Source of the DNA: Onchidella celtica
Lineage: Eukaryota > Mollusca > Gastropoda > Systellommatophora > Onchidiidae
Length of the DNA: 64,000 bases
Assembly (NCBI GenBank): GCA_963931925.1
Contig: OZ007571.1
Coordinates: 37,733,123-37,797,122, forward strand
Direction: 5' to 3'
Part shown: positions 45,601-57,196 of the stretch, piece by piece
How the letters are laid out: each line of letters starts with the position of its first letter
How positions within the stretch are numbered: position 1 is the first letter of the stretch
Translations under genes and position numbers: made by a program
The notes under the pieces: model-generated
What the model was told of the DNA's origin: nothing
Database searches by the model: none
What the model saw: the letters and a program-made list of their open reading frames with translations, nothing else

Positions 45601-47942
45601 AACAAAATATTCACCAGAACTGGAATGAAAAAGTGAATGAATTGAAAACATGCAGAAAGTGAAGGGGCTAGGCAGAAAGAGATGAATGACAAGATCATAA
45701 AGAAAACCTGAAAACAACGAAAGAAAACAATGTTCTACCTGCAGACCTCTTTGCAGCCTCTGAATTTTCTGGGGTCTCTCTTCAGACAATTCTTCTTCCG
45801 CAAAGTAAAGAGCTTTATGGTAATCAGCCAGTCTTGAAGATAGTTCTCCGAGAGGATTTGCCAAAACATCTGACATATGGAGAACAAAAGAAATGTAACA
45901 AAAATCATATAAGACGATTTCTTAATTTCTCAGCAAAAGGTTACGACTGAAATAGGAACTTATGTAGATCCAATAATGCACAGCATCTTTACATAAAAGG
46001 TAGATAGATTCACCTATTTTTAAATTAATGTAAAGTTTTTCTCCTGTTCTCAAATGCAAATAACATGCATGTTTCAGAGACTAGAAGCAACCCTCAGCTC
46101 AGTTTAACTGAGAGAAATAGTGTGTAACAAAATAAGAAACTAGAAATCAATCATGTTTAAAAAATAATATGCTTTAATTATAATATCAAACATACATCTG
46201 TAAATAAAAATGCCCAATAGGCCAGCGTTTCAAATTACTATTTCAAATCTACATCATGCAGATGGAAGGATTAACAACACTGAACCATACGAGAATCAAT
46301 CTGAGTTTCATTACTGATAAGACTGATAACACTCATTCTTTCAAATCAATCCTACAGTGACAACTGTTAACAAATTTGATCAAAACACCAAACCTGGTAC
46401 ACACTATGACACCACTGCAAAAAAAATGTTTTGTGGCAAAACAGACATACCAATCTGAGGTGTAATGACAAGTGGTGATGGAACTTCCTGTTCACTGACA
46501 GCTTGTCCAGCACTGACTTTCTCCATTAGATCAACCAGTCTCTGAGGTGGGTATCAAATCAAAAAGATGTAAAAGACATGAACTGGAATAACTTGAAAGT
46601 ACACAAATTGAAAAGGCAGGAATAAAATGGAGTGGACTGTTAATTCAATTAGCATTTTATGAAACAAACAAATTTCAGCATCTCCCACCTCCACATCCTC
46701 TCCCACAGAAATACATCAATATAATTCTTCCATATGACAACAAAGTTTGTACTATGGTGGTGTAGGGCACGTGACGTGTTACAAAACATCAATCAAAATT
46801 ATTTTCTTATTGGGACTTATCTCCCACACTAGCCACGTCTATCAAAATGCTCACTTTCCCTTGACTGTAGCCGGAATACGTAGGCATTAATTTTCGATAT
46901 ATTTTCAAATGTGTATCTATCACACTAGTCACACTAATCAAAATACTCACTTCAACCTGACTGTCGCAAAATACAAGAACTATATATATATTATGCATGT
47001 TCCAGTGTCACTGATTTCCACTTTTTCCAATTTCTTTTCTATATCCACACCCTTAATTTGTTATGTATTTGACTGATGGTTTTTTTTTTTCTTTCCCCAG
47101 GACTCATCCATTTTTGTAGCATTGCATCACCCTCACTCAATAAAAGAACCCACATTTTTCTTAAGATTGCTAAATCCAAGCACTAACTAATTGGTTTTAG
47201 GCACTTCGAAATATTCTGTGTTTTGCCGGTGTCTATTTCAAGTGTTGAATGTTCCATTTCCATGCATCATGGTACACTGAATTTATTTCTAAATCTATGT
47301 ACATCTTTTGCTATATTGTGATGAATATTATGTTTATTTTATTAGAGTTTTATGTCTTCATTAATTCCTTTCCTCCTTGATTTATTTTTTTACCTGTATG
47401 TCTCTCTGTAGCTGTGAGGATTGATGCCCATCATTTATGGCATTGGCTCTGTCCATAGCACCAATGTACATATTAATTCTTTCTTCTAGCATCTGAGCTG
47501 TGACTGGGCCACCCCTCTGTGAAAATGATAGCAGTCAAAAAAATCTATTATGACTGGCCTGGCAATTCCAAAGCCCAAAGCAATTTGTTGACAACCATAT
47601 TTCCACAGCTCAATCAATATTACCAAATAAGTGAATTCCACATAAATTAATTGAAAAATACAGAAAATGAGATTGTAACAGGTAGGTAAATTTTACCGGA
47701 AAATAATTATGGGACAGGCTACAATGGAGAAAAACTAAAAAGTATGCATATTATTACAACATAACCAGTAGAATATTAAAAAGAGAAAGAAAGAAAACAA
47801 GAAACGACAAACACAAGAAAAAATAGCATACTCTGAAATGAAACTCCAAGAACACTGGACAGAATTAAACATGGTGACTCACCTGGCCCATGCCTTGCTG
47901 AGACATTTTTAACTGTTTTCTGTGAATATTGCTTTTAATTCC
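27682..47942 (-). CDS. CC2D1/Lgd-like protein with DM14-like repeats and a giant Ser/Thr-rich exon
   Basis: Exons, 5' to 3' on the minus strand: 47942-47883, 47516-47394, 46541-46451, 45869-45739, 45454-45364, 45010-44889, 44626-44539, 43969-43851, 43233-43128, 42586-42441, 41827-41771, 41371-41297, 40724-38446, 37736-37679, 37003-36907, 28367-28243, 27723-27682. All have GT-AG borders and matching phases. From the ATG at 47906 they give 1257 residues. DM14-like repeats lie at about 17-80, 85-153, 158-223 and 302-366 (LEERINMYIGAMDRA, GLQALKEKLEKGEKVDM, followed by IPPPV/VPPPP); residues 225-300 form a coiled coil; 392-1150 are Ser/Thr-rich; 1152-1257 are helical and match the C-terminal pattern of CC2D1A. 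CC2D1/Lgd proteins bind the ESCRT-III subunit CHMP4/Shrub through DM14 and normally carry a C2 domain, which is not seen here. Exon 47942-47883 is open upstream, so earlier exons may exist. Confidence 0.75.
28497..29726 (+). repeat. 5' LTR of the 8.0-kb element
   Basis: 1230 bp, TGTCAC...GTGACA ends, no difference seen against the 3' LTR. Contains three copies of a 38-bp unit (about 29250-29345) also found in the left-edge LTR. Confidence 0.95.
29728..29762 (+). promoter_or_regulatory. Duplicated tRNA-Pro-type primer-binding site
   Basis: TGGGGGCTCGTCC occurs at 29728-29740 and again at 29750-29762, each preceded by GTGACAC. The 22-bp step duplicates the LTR end plus primer site. The left-edge relative has a single copy. 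Confidence 0.8.
30706..34909 (+). pseudogene. gag-pol region of the 8.0-kb element
   Basis: Gag starts with a Glu/Arg/Lys-rich coiled coil and continues with a capsid part whose end resembles SCAN (NWVDLAHV, DQLYASCHKDLVAFLKE) and two CCHC knuckles (CWTCGRVGHFSREC, CWNCGRADHISVNC). Pol parts follow in the order protease, integrase, reverse transcriptase, RNase H. The reverse-transcriptase boxes IVLVKKLDGSVRFCIDFRRL, MPFGLVNAPATFARLM and FFDD are clear, as is the RNase H start RTDASDSGVGA. The region is broken and treated as a fossil. Confidence 0.9.
35253..35266 (+). promoter_or_regulatory. Polypurine tract of the 8.0-kb element
   Basis: GGGGTGGGGGATGA directly precedes the 3' LTR. The 9.2-kb element has nearly the same tract at 62420-62432, which supports kinship of the two families. 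Confidence 0.75.
35267..36496 (+). repeat. 3' LTR of the 8.0-kb element
   Basis: 1230 bp, offset by exactly 6770 bp from the 5' LTR along its whole length. Followed by the ATGGG duplication. Confidence 0.95.
41001..41125. repeat. G-rich simple repeat in an intron of the CC2D1-like gene
   Basis: About 125 bp of nearly pure guanine on the plus strand, with interspersed A and T in a pattern repeating roughly every 30 bp toward the right. It is in the intron 40725-41296. Because the gene is on the minus strand, the G strand is the template. Confidence 0.95.
41600..41745 (+). mobile_element. Non-LTR retroposon 3' tail with TTATC units
   Basis: Ends GGGATAATAAAGTGAGTC and then irregular TTATC units, much like the tail at 21763-21806. 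It lies in the intron 41372-41770, near the acceptor-side end of the exon at 41771-41827. Only the tail is recognisable. Confidence 0.5.
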
Positions 47943-48055
47943 CTGCAGCGATGATAAAAATAATAATTCAAAATTCCACATAGCATTAAGACAATAAAAT
48001 AAGTCATTGGATAAACTCCTCACATCATTCATTTTGATTTCACAGCATTTAAATA

Positions 48056-48440
48056 GTACAAACAGAATACATCAATGTACACATCAGCACTCCTTACACT
48101 TCATTCATTTCACGACATTTACATAATACAAACAGAATACATCATCAGTGTACACACCAGCACTCCTTACACTTCATTCATTTCACATCATTTAGATACA
48201 TGTAGTACAAACAGAATACATCAGTGTACACATCAGCACTCCCTACACTTCATTCATTTCACATCATTCACATAGTACAAACAGATTACATCAGTTTACA
48301 CATCAGCACTCCTTACACTTCATTCATTTCACATGATTTACATAGTACAAACAGAATTTAAAATCAGTGTACACATCAGCACTCCTTACACTTCATTCAT
48401 TTCACATCATGTACACAGTACAAACAGAATAAATCAGTGT
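48056..48440. repeat. 70-bp minisatellite upstream of the CC2D1-like gene's first known exon
   Basis: About six copies at steps of 70-78 bp, core AGTACAAACAGAATACATCA plus CACTCCTTACACTTCATTC. It lies about 110 bp upstream of the exon at 47942-47883, in an intron or the promoter region. Confidence 0.9.
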
Positions 48441-48596
48441 CCATACATCAGCACTACATGCTATAATTATTATGTAATGGTAAATATTCAGAGATGCTCA
48501 TCATACTGGAAATTTGCTGACAAAAATTGTTACCAGGGCAAGAAACAGTCAAATCGTATTCTTTGAAACAGAAGTAAAAAGTGTGAGCTCATGTTA

Positions 48597-49186
48597 AGGC
48601 CTGTTTACTCTGGTACGTTTTTGGAACAGGAAAGAATAGGATGGTAAAAGAAGAACTCTTCTGGCTTTCCCATTTTCGCCTTTCAATTCCCCCCTTGAAA
48701 CGCTCATTATTTACACTGGCCTATATTTGGAATTATAAGACTAAGAGATGTGCATCCCTTGACTTGGTCACAGGACTGAGATTGCTGCTCACTAATTCAG
48801 TGAAGGAGTCATTCAACTTTCCAAGGGGTGAATGTGAAATGACATTTTGCTTTTATCACTTGTTAAAGTTTCAAGGGCTTTGATTCTTGACTGCTTGTTG
48901 CAGTGAGTAGGCGATTTAGTTTCCCATAGACAGGTTTTGCTTTCGTTCAGTTTTGTGAAAGTTTCATCGACAGTTCATCCAAGCACCATTTTACACCGAG
49001 GAGGCTCTCACATGCCACATTTAATGTTTCCAAAATCAAATGAAAATAGGAACAACCTATTTCAATTGTTCAAGGAGAAATTGGAAAGGGTTAGATTTCA
49101 TTCTGATTTCAGAACATGCAGCACATTTCCTGCTAACTTTCTTTCCTGAAACCGAATTCCTAAAACATACAAGTGTGAACAGGCCT
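48597..49186. mobile_element. Harbinger-type MITE, 590 bp
   Basis: AGGCCTGTTTACTCTGGTAC at the left pairs with the reverse complement of the right end (AGGCCTGTTCACACTTGTAT) over about 30 bp with several mismatches. TTA flanks both sides (48594-48596, 49187-49189), the 3-bp duplication typical of PIF/Harbinger. It has no transposase frame, so it is non-autonomous. Confidence 0.72.
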
Positions 49187-49284
49187 TTACTGTTCATGTT
49201 GTGGTCTTGGGAATGTGGAATCTGGGAAAAAAACATGCTCATCTGAACCCCACGTTTCACTTTCAGTATAAATATCATTATTAA

Positions 49285-49558
49285 CTCATTCCTTATGGTA
49301 CAACGCACACTGCGTCACATGCTTCCTTAGCGGCAGCCAGTGCAACGCAGTCTGCATTAAAAATGATTCTATTTTTGGTAAAGCTTTCTTTCTCCTAGCA
49401 TGTCCAGCGATACCACGTGTGCAATAAGTGTATAGTTTGGACAGCTGTTGTGCAGTAAGGCGATCTTTGTTTACAAATGCACAGTTGGCCTTCAGTATGG
49501 CATATAACTCCAGGAGATGCTCCATCCAGACGTGGAATGCTGGCCCATAAGGAACGAG
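49285..49558. mobile_element. Small foldback element or MITE
   Basis: CTCATTCCTTATGG at 49285-49298 faces CCATAAGGAACGAG at 49545-49558 (one mismatch), and TTAA lies at both ends, with two extra T on the right. This recalls piggyBac-type TTAA targets. A 101-codon minus-strand frame spans it but shows no clear transposase motif. Confidence 0.45.
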
Positions 49559-49564
49559 TTTTAA

Positions 49565-52500
49565 CCTTAACACAATGTGTGATATCATCATCTTTCTTCC
49601 CTCACAAATTTTCTGACAATAAAGTGAAAAACACCTTCACAGCAATCAAAGCATCCCTTGCCACTCTAATAGATCCCAGAACAGTACTGAACATGGCTAA
49701 ATATTCAAGGTGGATAGTGTTCTTGATTCCACGACAGCCATATTAATTATCCTCAAAACAGATTTGTGTGGAGACTATGGAAGAAGTACCATACGGGTTA
49801 CACAACTTTAGTCTGACAGTGACACCTATTTCATGTTCTGTGCTTTAATCGCTGAGCTGCACTTGAAAAAACATCCGCCAAGAGTACTAACTTGCCAGGG
49901 AGCACTGACATGACCCTCTGCGACCCCCTCCCCCCCCCCCCCCATGGATGCGAGACTACCCCTCATATACAATCTGAGTAAAATAGAACTCCTCTTGAGA
50001 ATAAACAATCGCCCATAGATCCTTATCATTATGCTTCATTTCCTGCATCATTTTCTTTATGAGCAAAATGTGGAGAGTTCCACTTAGTCTGAGGCCAGCA
50101 GCAATGACATGATTGTCAACTACGCATTTGTAGCAGCAGCCATGTTCATAACTTGATGGCACAGCCTCTCAGTGAGTTAGTCCTCTACCAGGTTATTTTT
50201 ACCGCGTCTAGACATGTATCTATCTGAAACTAGTTAATCATCACCCTGCGAAGGAGATCGAAATACGGCATCGACTTTTCATGCACTCACTCTGCACGGG
50301 CCTACACAAAATATGTCAAGGTCAAGCTGACCACGCAGTGCGCAAGCCATATTTTCATGTGTCGGGTCACTGACCTCTTTGAGACGTAAGTACCGTCTTG
50401 TGACATGTTAACCAGTGAACCACTGGTCGGAATCACAAAGACTAAGCTTTCAAAGGCTCTCCCCACGCTATCAAAAGGTGTAATACTGACCTGCGAAACT
50501 GTTGCTCAACAAATCTGCAATATTAAATCTCATTTTCTTGAGCAAGCTGACCATCATCTAGAGTTGTCTGTATTTAAGAACCAATCAGAAACAAGCTCTG
50601 AAATGAACGTACCCCAAATACCCACATTGGTTCATTAGTATGTGACAATCAGGATGAAACCATTTGTTTAGGGCTTGGGGTGCGTGGCTAGTTATCTATC
50701 ATGTTTTGTTCTCACGAAAACTACAGCTGTCAATTTGGTTTCATTAAGTTTCATTGGTTAGAGACTTACAGACAAAGGTTTTGCTGGTTAATTCATTATC
50801 AAGTGTTATAAAGCATAGCAGCAAATGTTTTCATACCGATCAATAAAAACCGAACCACTTGGACAGCGGTAGTCAGTGTAGTGTGGTCATCGTACATCGG
50901 CAAGGGTCACTGCGACCCAGGCACATTTCTCCGTGAGTATGTCACTGAGCAGACTGTGGGCTTTGAGCTGTCGCATGTGGGGTGTGGGTTAACATGTGCC
51001 TCAACGATTAACACTCCAACATGAGTAGGCTACTTGACTAAACTAAAGCTAGGCCTACCTCACAGACAGTGCTGCTTGTGAAACCACAAATTGTCTCTTA
51101 TTTAATTTAGAGGTGATAATTTATTGGCAGGGCTATTTTACATAGATTTGTGGGAGTAATTAGTTGCACTTGCCAGTATGCTATATCTACTGCAGTACCG
51201 GACTTGCATCCTGACTGGGGAATTACATAAAATTTACTGTTTACATTTTTAACGCTTCATTAAAAAAAAATAATAATGTGTTCCTAATAATTCTCTAAAA
51301 GCGGTACACTGAGAGTGATACAGGATTCTGATCAGAACACAATTTTTAATTAAACGAGACTGCATTTATTTGCGTTTGACTTCTGATTTGGGTTTCATGA
51401 CGCCAGCTCGATAACGGATGTTTTTACACACTGGTATTATTTCATGGAGGAGAGGGGCGGAGACGATGTCATTTTAGTCGTTGGTCACCGTTACTATTTA
51501 TTGCAGAAAATAATCATTAAAAAATCTCCAAAGTCCTGAATGGCACTTTGATCACAACAAAGGAATAAATTCAAAGATCTACTCAACTTACTATGATAAC
51601 CTATATCTGTCCGAATGCGTAATTGACATCCATTTCTGGGTCTCTTCGCTAAGATTTTCTTCGTTTCAGAACAATTATTGCTTGCGAATTTTATAATTCT
51701 AGTCTAAATGGTTCCAATCTCATTTAAACGAAAAGTACCCAAATGATGACGTTCATAAACATCGTACAATCGCTGGCCATAGGAAATAATTATAATATAT
51801 GGGAATTTTTATATATATATTGGGGGTGGGCGGGGGAGGAGTGATTTTCTTTTCTGTTAGATGCAACTGAGCATTTCTCTCTTCATCAGCAGCAGCCACT
51901 GTTATAGAAGTGACGGTTACATTTCATTTCAACAGGCTTTATTCAACTGGATAACCCTAGATACATTGTTACATTGTAATTTGATGTAATCTTCATCCCC
52001 TCCCTTCCCTTTTCTTGAACCAACTATGAAAAAAAAAAAGAAAATAAATGTTTGAAAAACTTCAGTATTTAATTTTTAATTTGTGCTCTGTCGGGGCCCA
52101 CCGTATCAACTCGGACCACACACGTCAGATCTTTCTCGTAGTTTGTAGGTTTGTTGGTTATCAAAGAACCGTCGTGAAAACTGGTTTGGTGCTTCTCTGT
52201 AGCTCACCCCTCCTGCTAAATGATAATAATCACGATGGTATTAATAATATTGATAATAATTATTTAGTAGTAGGCCTACACTATTTTAATATCGATTGTC
52301 ATGCTGCCTTGATAAGTGTCCGATTTTTTTTTGGGGGGGGGGGGGGGGGGGACTAATAACTCATATCCAGACCACTCAGCTGTGTATACATTCCTGTGCA
52401 AGACCCTGCAACAAACAGTTAGAACCGACCCCTCCGGTCTTCATCACTGTATTGCAATACACATGTACATGTGCGTACATGTATTTTTTATACAAACCGT

Positions 52501-54518
52501 GCCATGGGCAGTCCATTTACTCCTCATTTCATGGCCATTAAATCCATCTTCCTGCTTACCATAAGTACACAGCTTAAATGCATGTGGCCATTACCTGTAG
52601 TATGTACAGTTTCATTCAAATATCACCAGCTTTGAGATGATGTTGATTGTGTTCTTTCTTTCTCTGTTTTTTAATGTTATAGTGCATAGAATATCACTAA
52701 TCAGCCCCTGAACGCATCTGATCTCGTATTCATGGTCTCGGTAAATAGTAGTCTGATGGTGGGCGTTGACGTTGGGAGTTGAGAAGGGGTGGGAGCGAGG
52801 ATAATCTAGAAAACGTATGTGAACGGGATATAGGCCAATAGCATACACATGTACAGTTGTATTATGTACATGTATCAGGTCATAACAATTAAATGACCTA
52901 CACGGCATTGATCATAAAGCATTTGGGGGGGGGGGGGGCGAGACACCGGGTTCATCATCCCTTTCACACAAATAAAACATTTGCCCGTGACAGCCACTTT
53001 GTAAGCCACAATACTCACAGTACCTACAGATACATGCAGCTTCTCGTTTCCCTTCTTATCTTCTGCCTCTGCTTCTCTCTCTCCCACCGCCCTAAACTTT
53101 GTCAGTTCACACAGTCTGAATTTTAGAGCCTTTTTCTTTCATTGTGTCATAAATTTTTTAAACATGACTAATTTTTTATCTGTAGTGTTGAAAACTTTGC
53201 TTTGATGTTTAATTTTGGTTATTTGAAACATTGAGTGCTGAGAGCAATGAGATAGGGCCTACTACTCATACCTACGGGCGGGCAGCAATCCTCGGACCTA
53301 TTCTTTTGTTTTTTCGCAGCACCACTAATGCTAACACAGTAGGCTACATGTACATGATGTATTATGTAGATTGGTCCAGTGACGTGCTACATTATAGTCT
53401 GTATTACATGTATATATTAGTCACTGCACTGGCCGACAACGTGGTCAAGAGCGCTTTAATTGCCGCTTGACCTGGATGCGAGAGGTCCAGTTCATCTCGG
53501 GGAGGGTCCTACCAAATTTGGCACTTCTAGGTGCCCTCAAACTGCCCTGTTACGTAAGAAGTCGATAGGCACCGAAACCAAAATTCGACAGGGTAGGGGA
53601 CTGAACTTTTTTTTTTTTTTTCAATTTCCATTCTGCGAGGAGCAAACGAAACTATTAGTTGTACAACATCATTACCGGTATCCAGAAAGAAAGGCAGAGC
53701 ACATTTCGTTCTTTAAAATGATGGTAAAAACTGAATTTGACCAAAGTTGGGTGTGTACGGCCTCTTTCCGTTACAGAGCAGAAATAACAAGGGTATGTAT
53801 GCATTGAAAAAGGCAGTAAACTTTTTTTTAAAAAAAAACACGTTTTGGGGTGTGCTTTAAGGTAAACAATCACATAGGGATATTTGAGCTTGGTTAAGCA
53901 TATACATATGGCCTACACATAGTTGTGTTAGACTTCTTCATGGCACTAGGCTGAAAAGGTTAGGAATTCCAACTTCAGTACGAGAAACCATCTTTCATGA
54001 GGCAGTCATTGCAACTACATGTATAATGGCGCCTCGCCCGCTGACCTTTAGACTGCCTGTCATGTAGTGAGTTCACTCCAGTTAGTGTATATTATCTATG
54101 GTTCACTCCTTAAAACTCCAAGGTGGGTGAAACACACCGTAGGGTATTACACGTACAGTTAAACCAGATCAGTTTTTCAGACCGGATCAGTTTCGGTCGA
54201 CAATCGGCCCACAGTCCACCATACGACAAATGTACACGTTATATTACGGTCCAACTGCAAGCCGTCCACATACATGTAGTTACAAGAAGACAAGTGTTGG
54301 GCGAATAGCAGACACACGGCAATCAATAGCCTACATACAATGGGTGACAGAGAACCGCTTGATAAGTTAGCGATTTGTTGTTTTTAAAAAACAGGAAAAG
54401 AAAACAACGTCGCATTTGGTCAAAAGACTGGCTTTTAAAGAGAAGTGTGTTCTCACATACAAATCTTATGGAGGAGATAAGAACCTTTTCTGCGGACTTC
54501 AATAATTTCATGGGGATG
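49565..54518. other. Upstream region of the CC2D1-like gene, no exon supported
   Basis: Could contain the gene's promoter and any earlier exons, but I could not fix one by phase. It holds a C run at 49928-49943, G runs at 52329-52351 and 52924-52938, and ACATGTA-rich stretches (about 52460-52480). Isolated donor-like sites (GTAAGT near 50387) have no partner. Confidence 0.4.
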
Positions 54519-54523
54519 GAGTG

Positions 54524-55788
54524 TGTCAGGGTTAGGATTTGAATTGCCGTGCTGGGTCACGCTTTGTTTATTTCATGGCATCATTGATTTTGGCCAGTGC
54601 AAACGTCCTTGAACTATTCCCGTGGACAGTTTGTTTTTGAAACGCTTTTTCTTAGAGATGGAAAGAAAGTGGGGCAAGATAGAACGAATGGATAAATTAA
54701 CAGTGACGGTGCAGTTTTCGACCCCGTGGTTTGGGTGTACTTTAGCAAGGGAAGACGGGGCGAATAAGGAGTGAATAAATTCGTACATAAAACGTAGAGG
54801 AGAGACTTTGCGAACGCTTTTGACATAGTAATTTAACTTTGTCTGTTACTATTAATAGACTGCGAGCTGAGCTCGAAATGGATGCACCAATCAAATTTGA
54901 GCAGTTGGCTGGGGTTTGCAGAAGATAAGCGGAGACATCTTTATGTTACTTCACTCCATGCAGCGTATTCCATCCTGCGAGGGTGTCGGCTAAGGTTCAG
55001 CCAGAGAGAACCATAAGACTGTTAAAGACATGTCTATGTCCTGGATAGACAATGAATTAGCCCACAGCTATTTTCTCCAGTTCCCTGATATCGTTTCAGG
55101 GAACCAATCGTAAGTTTCGAGACCGTGCGTCGACGATGACGTGAATCTGACCCTTCTTTTCCAGTAGAAGTACTACCAAAGGATGCAAGACTATAATGTC
55201 TTTACTTGCAATTAAGATCTAGACTGAGTGACTGATATACACATTTGTAAATTGTAATTTGATGTGTCTGGATGAGGCTGGGGATTGCCAGCCCATCCTA
55301 GAGCAGATCTAGATCTATATTAACTACGTCAGTGTGTCTTGACGGTTTGATCCTTTATAAGCTATTACTGAGTTAATATTGTCGTCTGAGACATAAGAAT
55401 ATTATTTGCAAGATAGTAGGCAGACTATATTTCTGAAGATAAATAATTACTAAGTAAACTGTGAATGAGTCAGAATGATATAGATTTTCTAATCTTTTAA
55501 GAATCTAGAGGAGACTTCTAGTTATGTATTATAGTATTTTCATTTGATGCTGCTGATGTTGTCTTTTTAATATGTAACGATAGACGAAATTGTTAGGAAT
55601 TTTAAGTAATAAATTTGTGGCCCTACAAGGTCCTTGATATAACTTACACGAAATTGTTATTAGTGTATGTGGCATGGGATGGCAGAGTAATTTGTAAAAC
55701 CTCTCGATATTTATTAAATGCAGTCGAACACCTAAATTCCATAATATACCACCCCGTAACATTTGAGGGCATACCCCAAATCGTAACA
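54524..55788 (+). repeat. 5' LTR of the 9.2-kb element
   Basis: 1265 bp, starts TGTCAGGG and ends CGTAACA. Very close match to the 3' LTR. Confidence 0.93.
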
Positions 55789-56616
55789 CAGGAGAGGGAC
55801 CCTTAAAAGAACTTTAGATAACGCCATGCCATTTAAGTAGATTATTTAAAACCTATTGTATTTTTTTATTCCATCATTTAATATTGTACTCTTGTAATAT
55901 TATGTTTTTAGGTCTTTTTATTATCGATTTTAGACAATTTGTACTAATTTAATATTGTGTTTCAATTTCATATGGTGAATTCAACATCCCATTGACCCGT
56001 GGACACCGGCGAGGGAACCCTTTCACCGTACAGATCTACCTCAGACGGAAATACAGTTTTTTGGGCTTGGAGCTGTGGATTAGGGATACATACCATCTGA
56101 ATTCCTCAAAAACAAAGTTAAGTGAATCATCTATCTAACAGTCTTGAGGAGGGCGACGTACTTTCCGCTCTGTGTGTGTGTTTTCCAGGCCATTTTACTA
56201 TTTACTATATGTTTAGTTTAAGTGCGGGAGGTTGGTTGGGGTCATAGTTTAGCATATCTTCTTTGCCATTACGAAGGATATTGGAGTGCCTTGGTGGCTA
56301 TTTATAATAACTCGGGGGGATTTGCTTCACTGTGAATAGTTCTATTAGGGATCCATTATTCGTATAGATTGTGGCGTTTTCTTACTTCCTCACTTTTCTT
56401 TAGGAAGATGTCTCTCCTGTCTTTCTTCTTAAACTATCTGTAATATAAGTTAGGACTTGTAGGGTCTGTTATCGTTCGTTTTACTTGTCAGTATAGCGTC
56501 CTGTTTATTGTATTTCTTTTTGCTTATTATAAACTTTAAACTACTATACTAACATTGATATGTTTACAATATATGCCTGAGGTGTTTCACGTGCTAAAAC
56601 CACGTTGAATTGTAAT

Positions 56617-57060
56617 CTGGTATTGACATATGTGAGAGAGAGATATAATAAATTTTTGTTCACGTGACAATTTCACGTTGAAGATAGATCTAGAGAGAAT
56701 AATTTTGCAGTGGTAACAGGAGACACTGCGTGTCCGCGTTTTGAGAAGAGAGAGATATTTCAAATTTGTCGTGTTGAGAGAGAGATATATTTTTGATTCA
56801 TCGCATTGAGAGAGCGATTCATTTTTGACAGTGATAACAGAGGACACTGGTTTGTCGCGTTGAGAGAGACATAAATTTTGAGAGTGATCACTCAAGACCT
56901 TAATTTATCGCAGTAAAGGCGATATATAGTATTTTATTGCAGTGGGAGCAACGGATAGACGGCACTGCCTTACTAGAATTTATATTCAGAGAGAGAGAGA
57001 GAGATAAAGTTTTTGCAGTTTAAGTGATACTGCCTGTAATTTTGAGAGAGAGAGATAGAA
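56617..57060 (+). repeat. Degenerate GAGAGA-rich repeats in the leader of the 9.2-kb element
   Basis: About six to eight loose copies of a unit of 50-60 bp, with core CGYGTTGAGAGAGAGATAT and a following T run, lie just upstream of gag. Alternating copies share GTGATAACAG-GGACACTG. Their role is unknown. Confidence 0.6.
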
Positions 57061-57196
57061 CGTTCTTTTCGCGAAGCAGTGCTAACCAGACACTGAAATA
57101 ATATTAACAGTCAATAACTGTTCATATAATATAATTGATACCGCGATATTCCTTAATAGTAGGTAAATACTTACTATTTACAGACTTTAACATATC

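Noticed and set aside
49286-49591. 101-codon minus-strand frame as a transposase remnant
   Set aside because: No catalytic or zinc-finger pattern could be identified; only the inverted ends of a small element are supported.
50340-50395. Possible plus-strand first exon ending at a perfect GTAAGT donor
   Set aside because: No coding potential upstream and no matching acceptor downstream.
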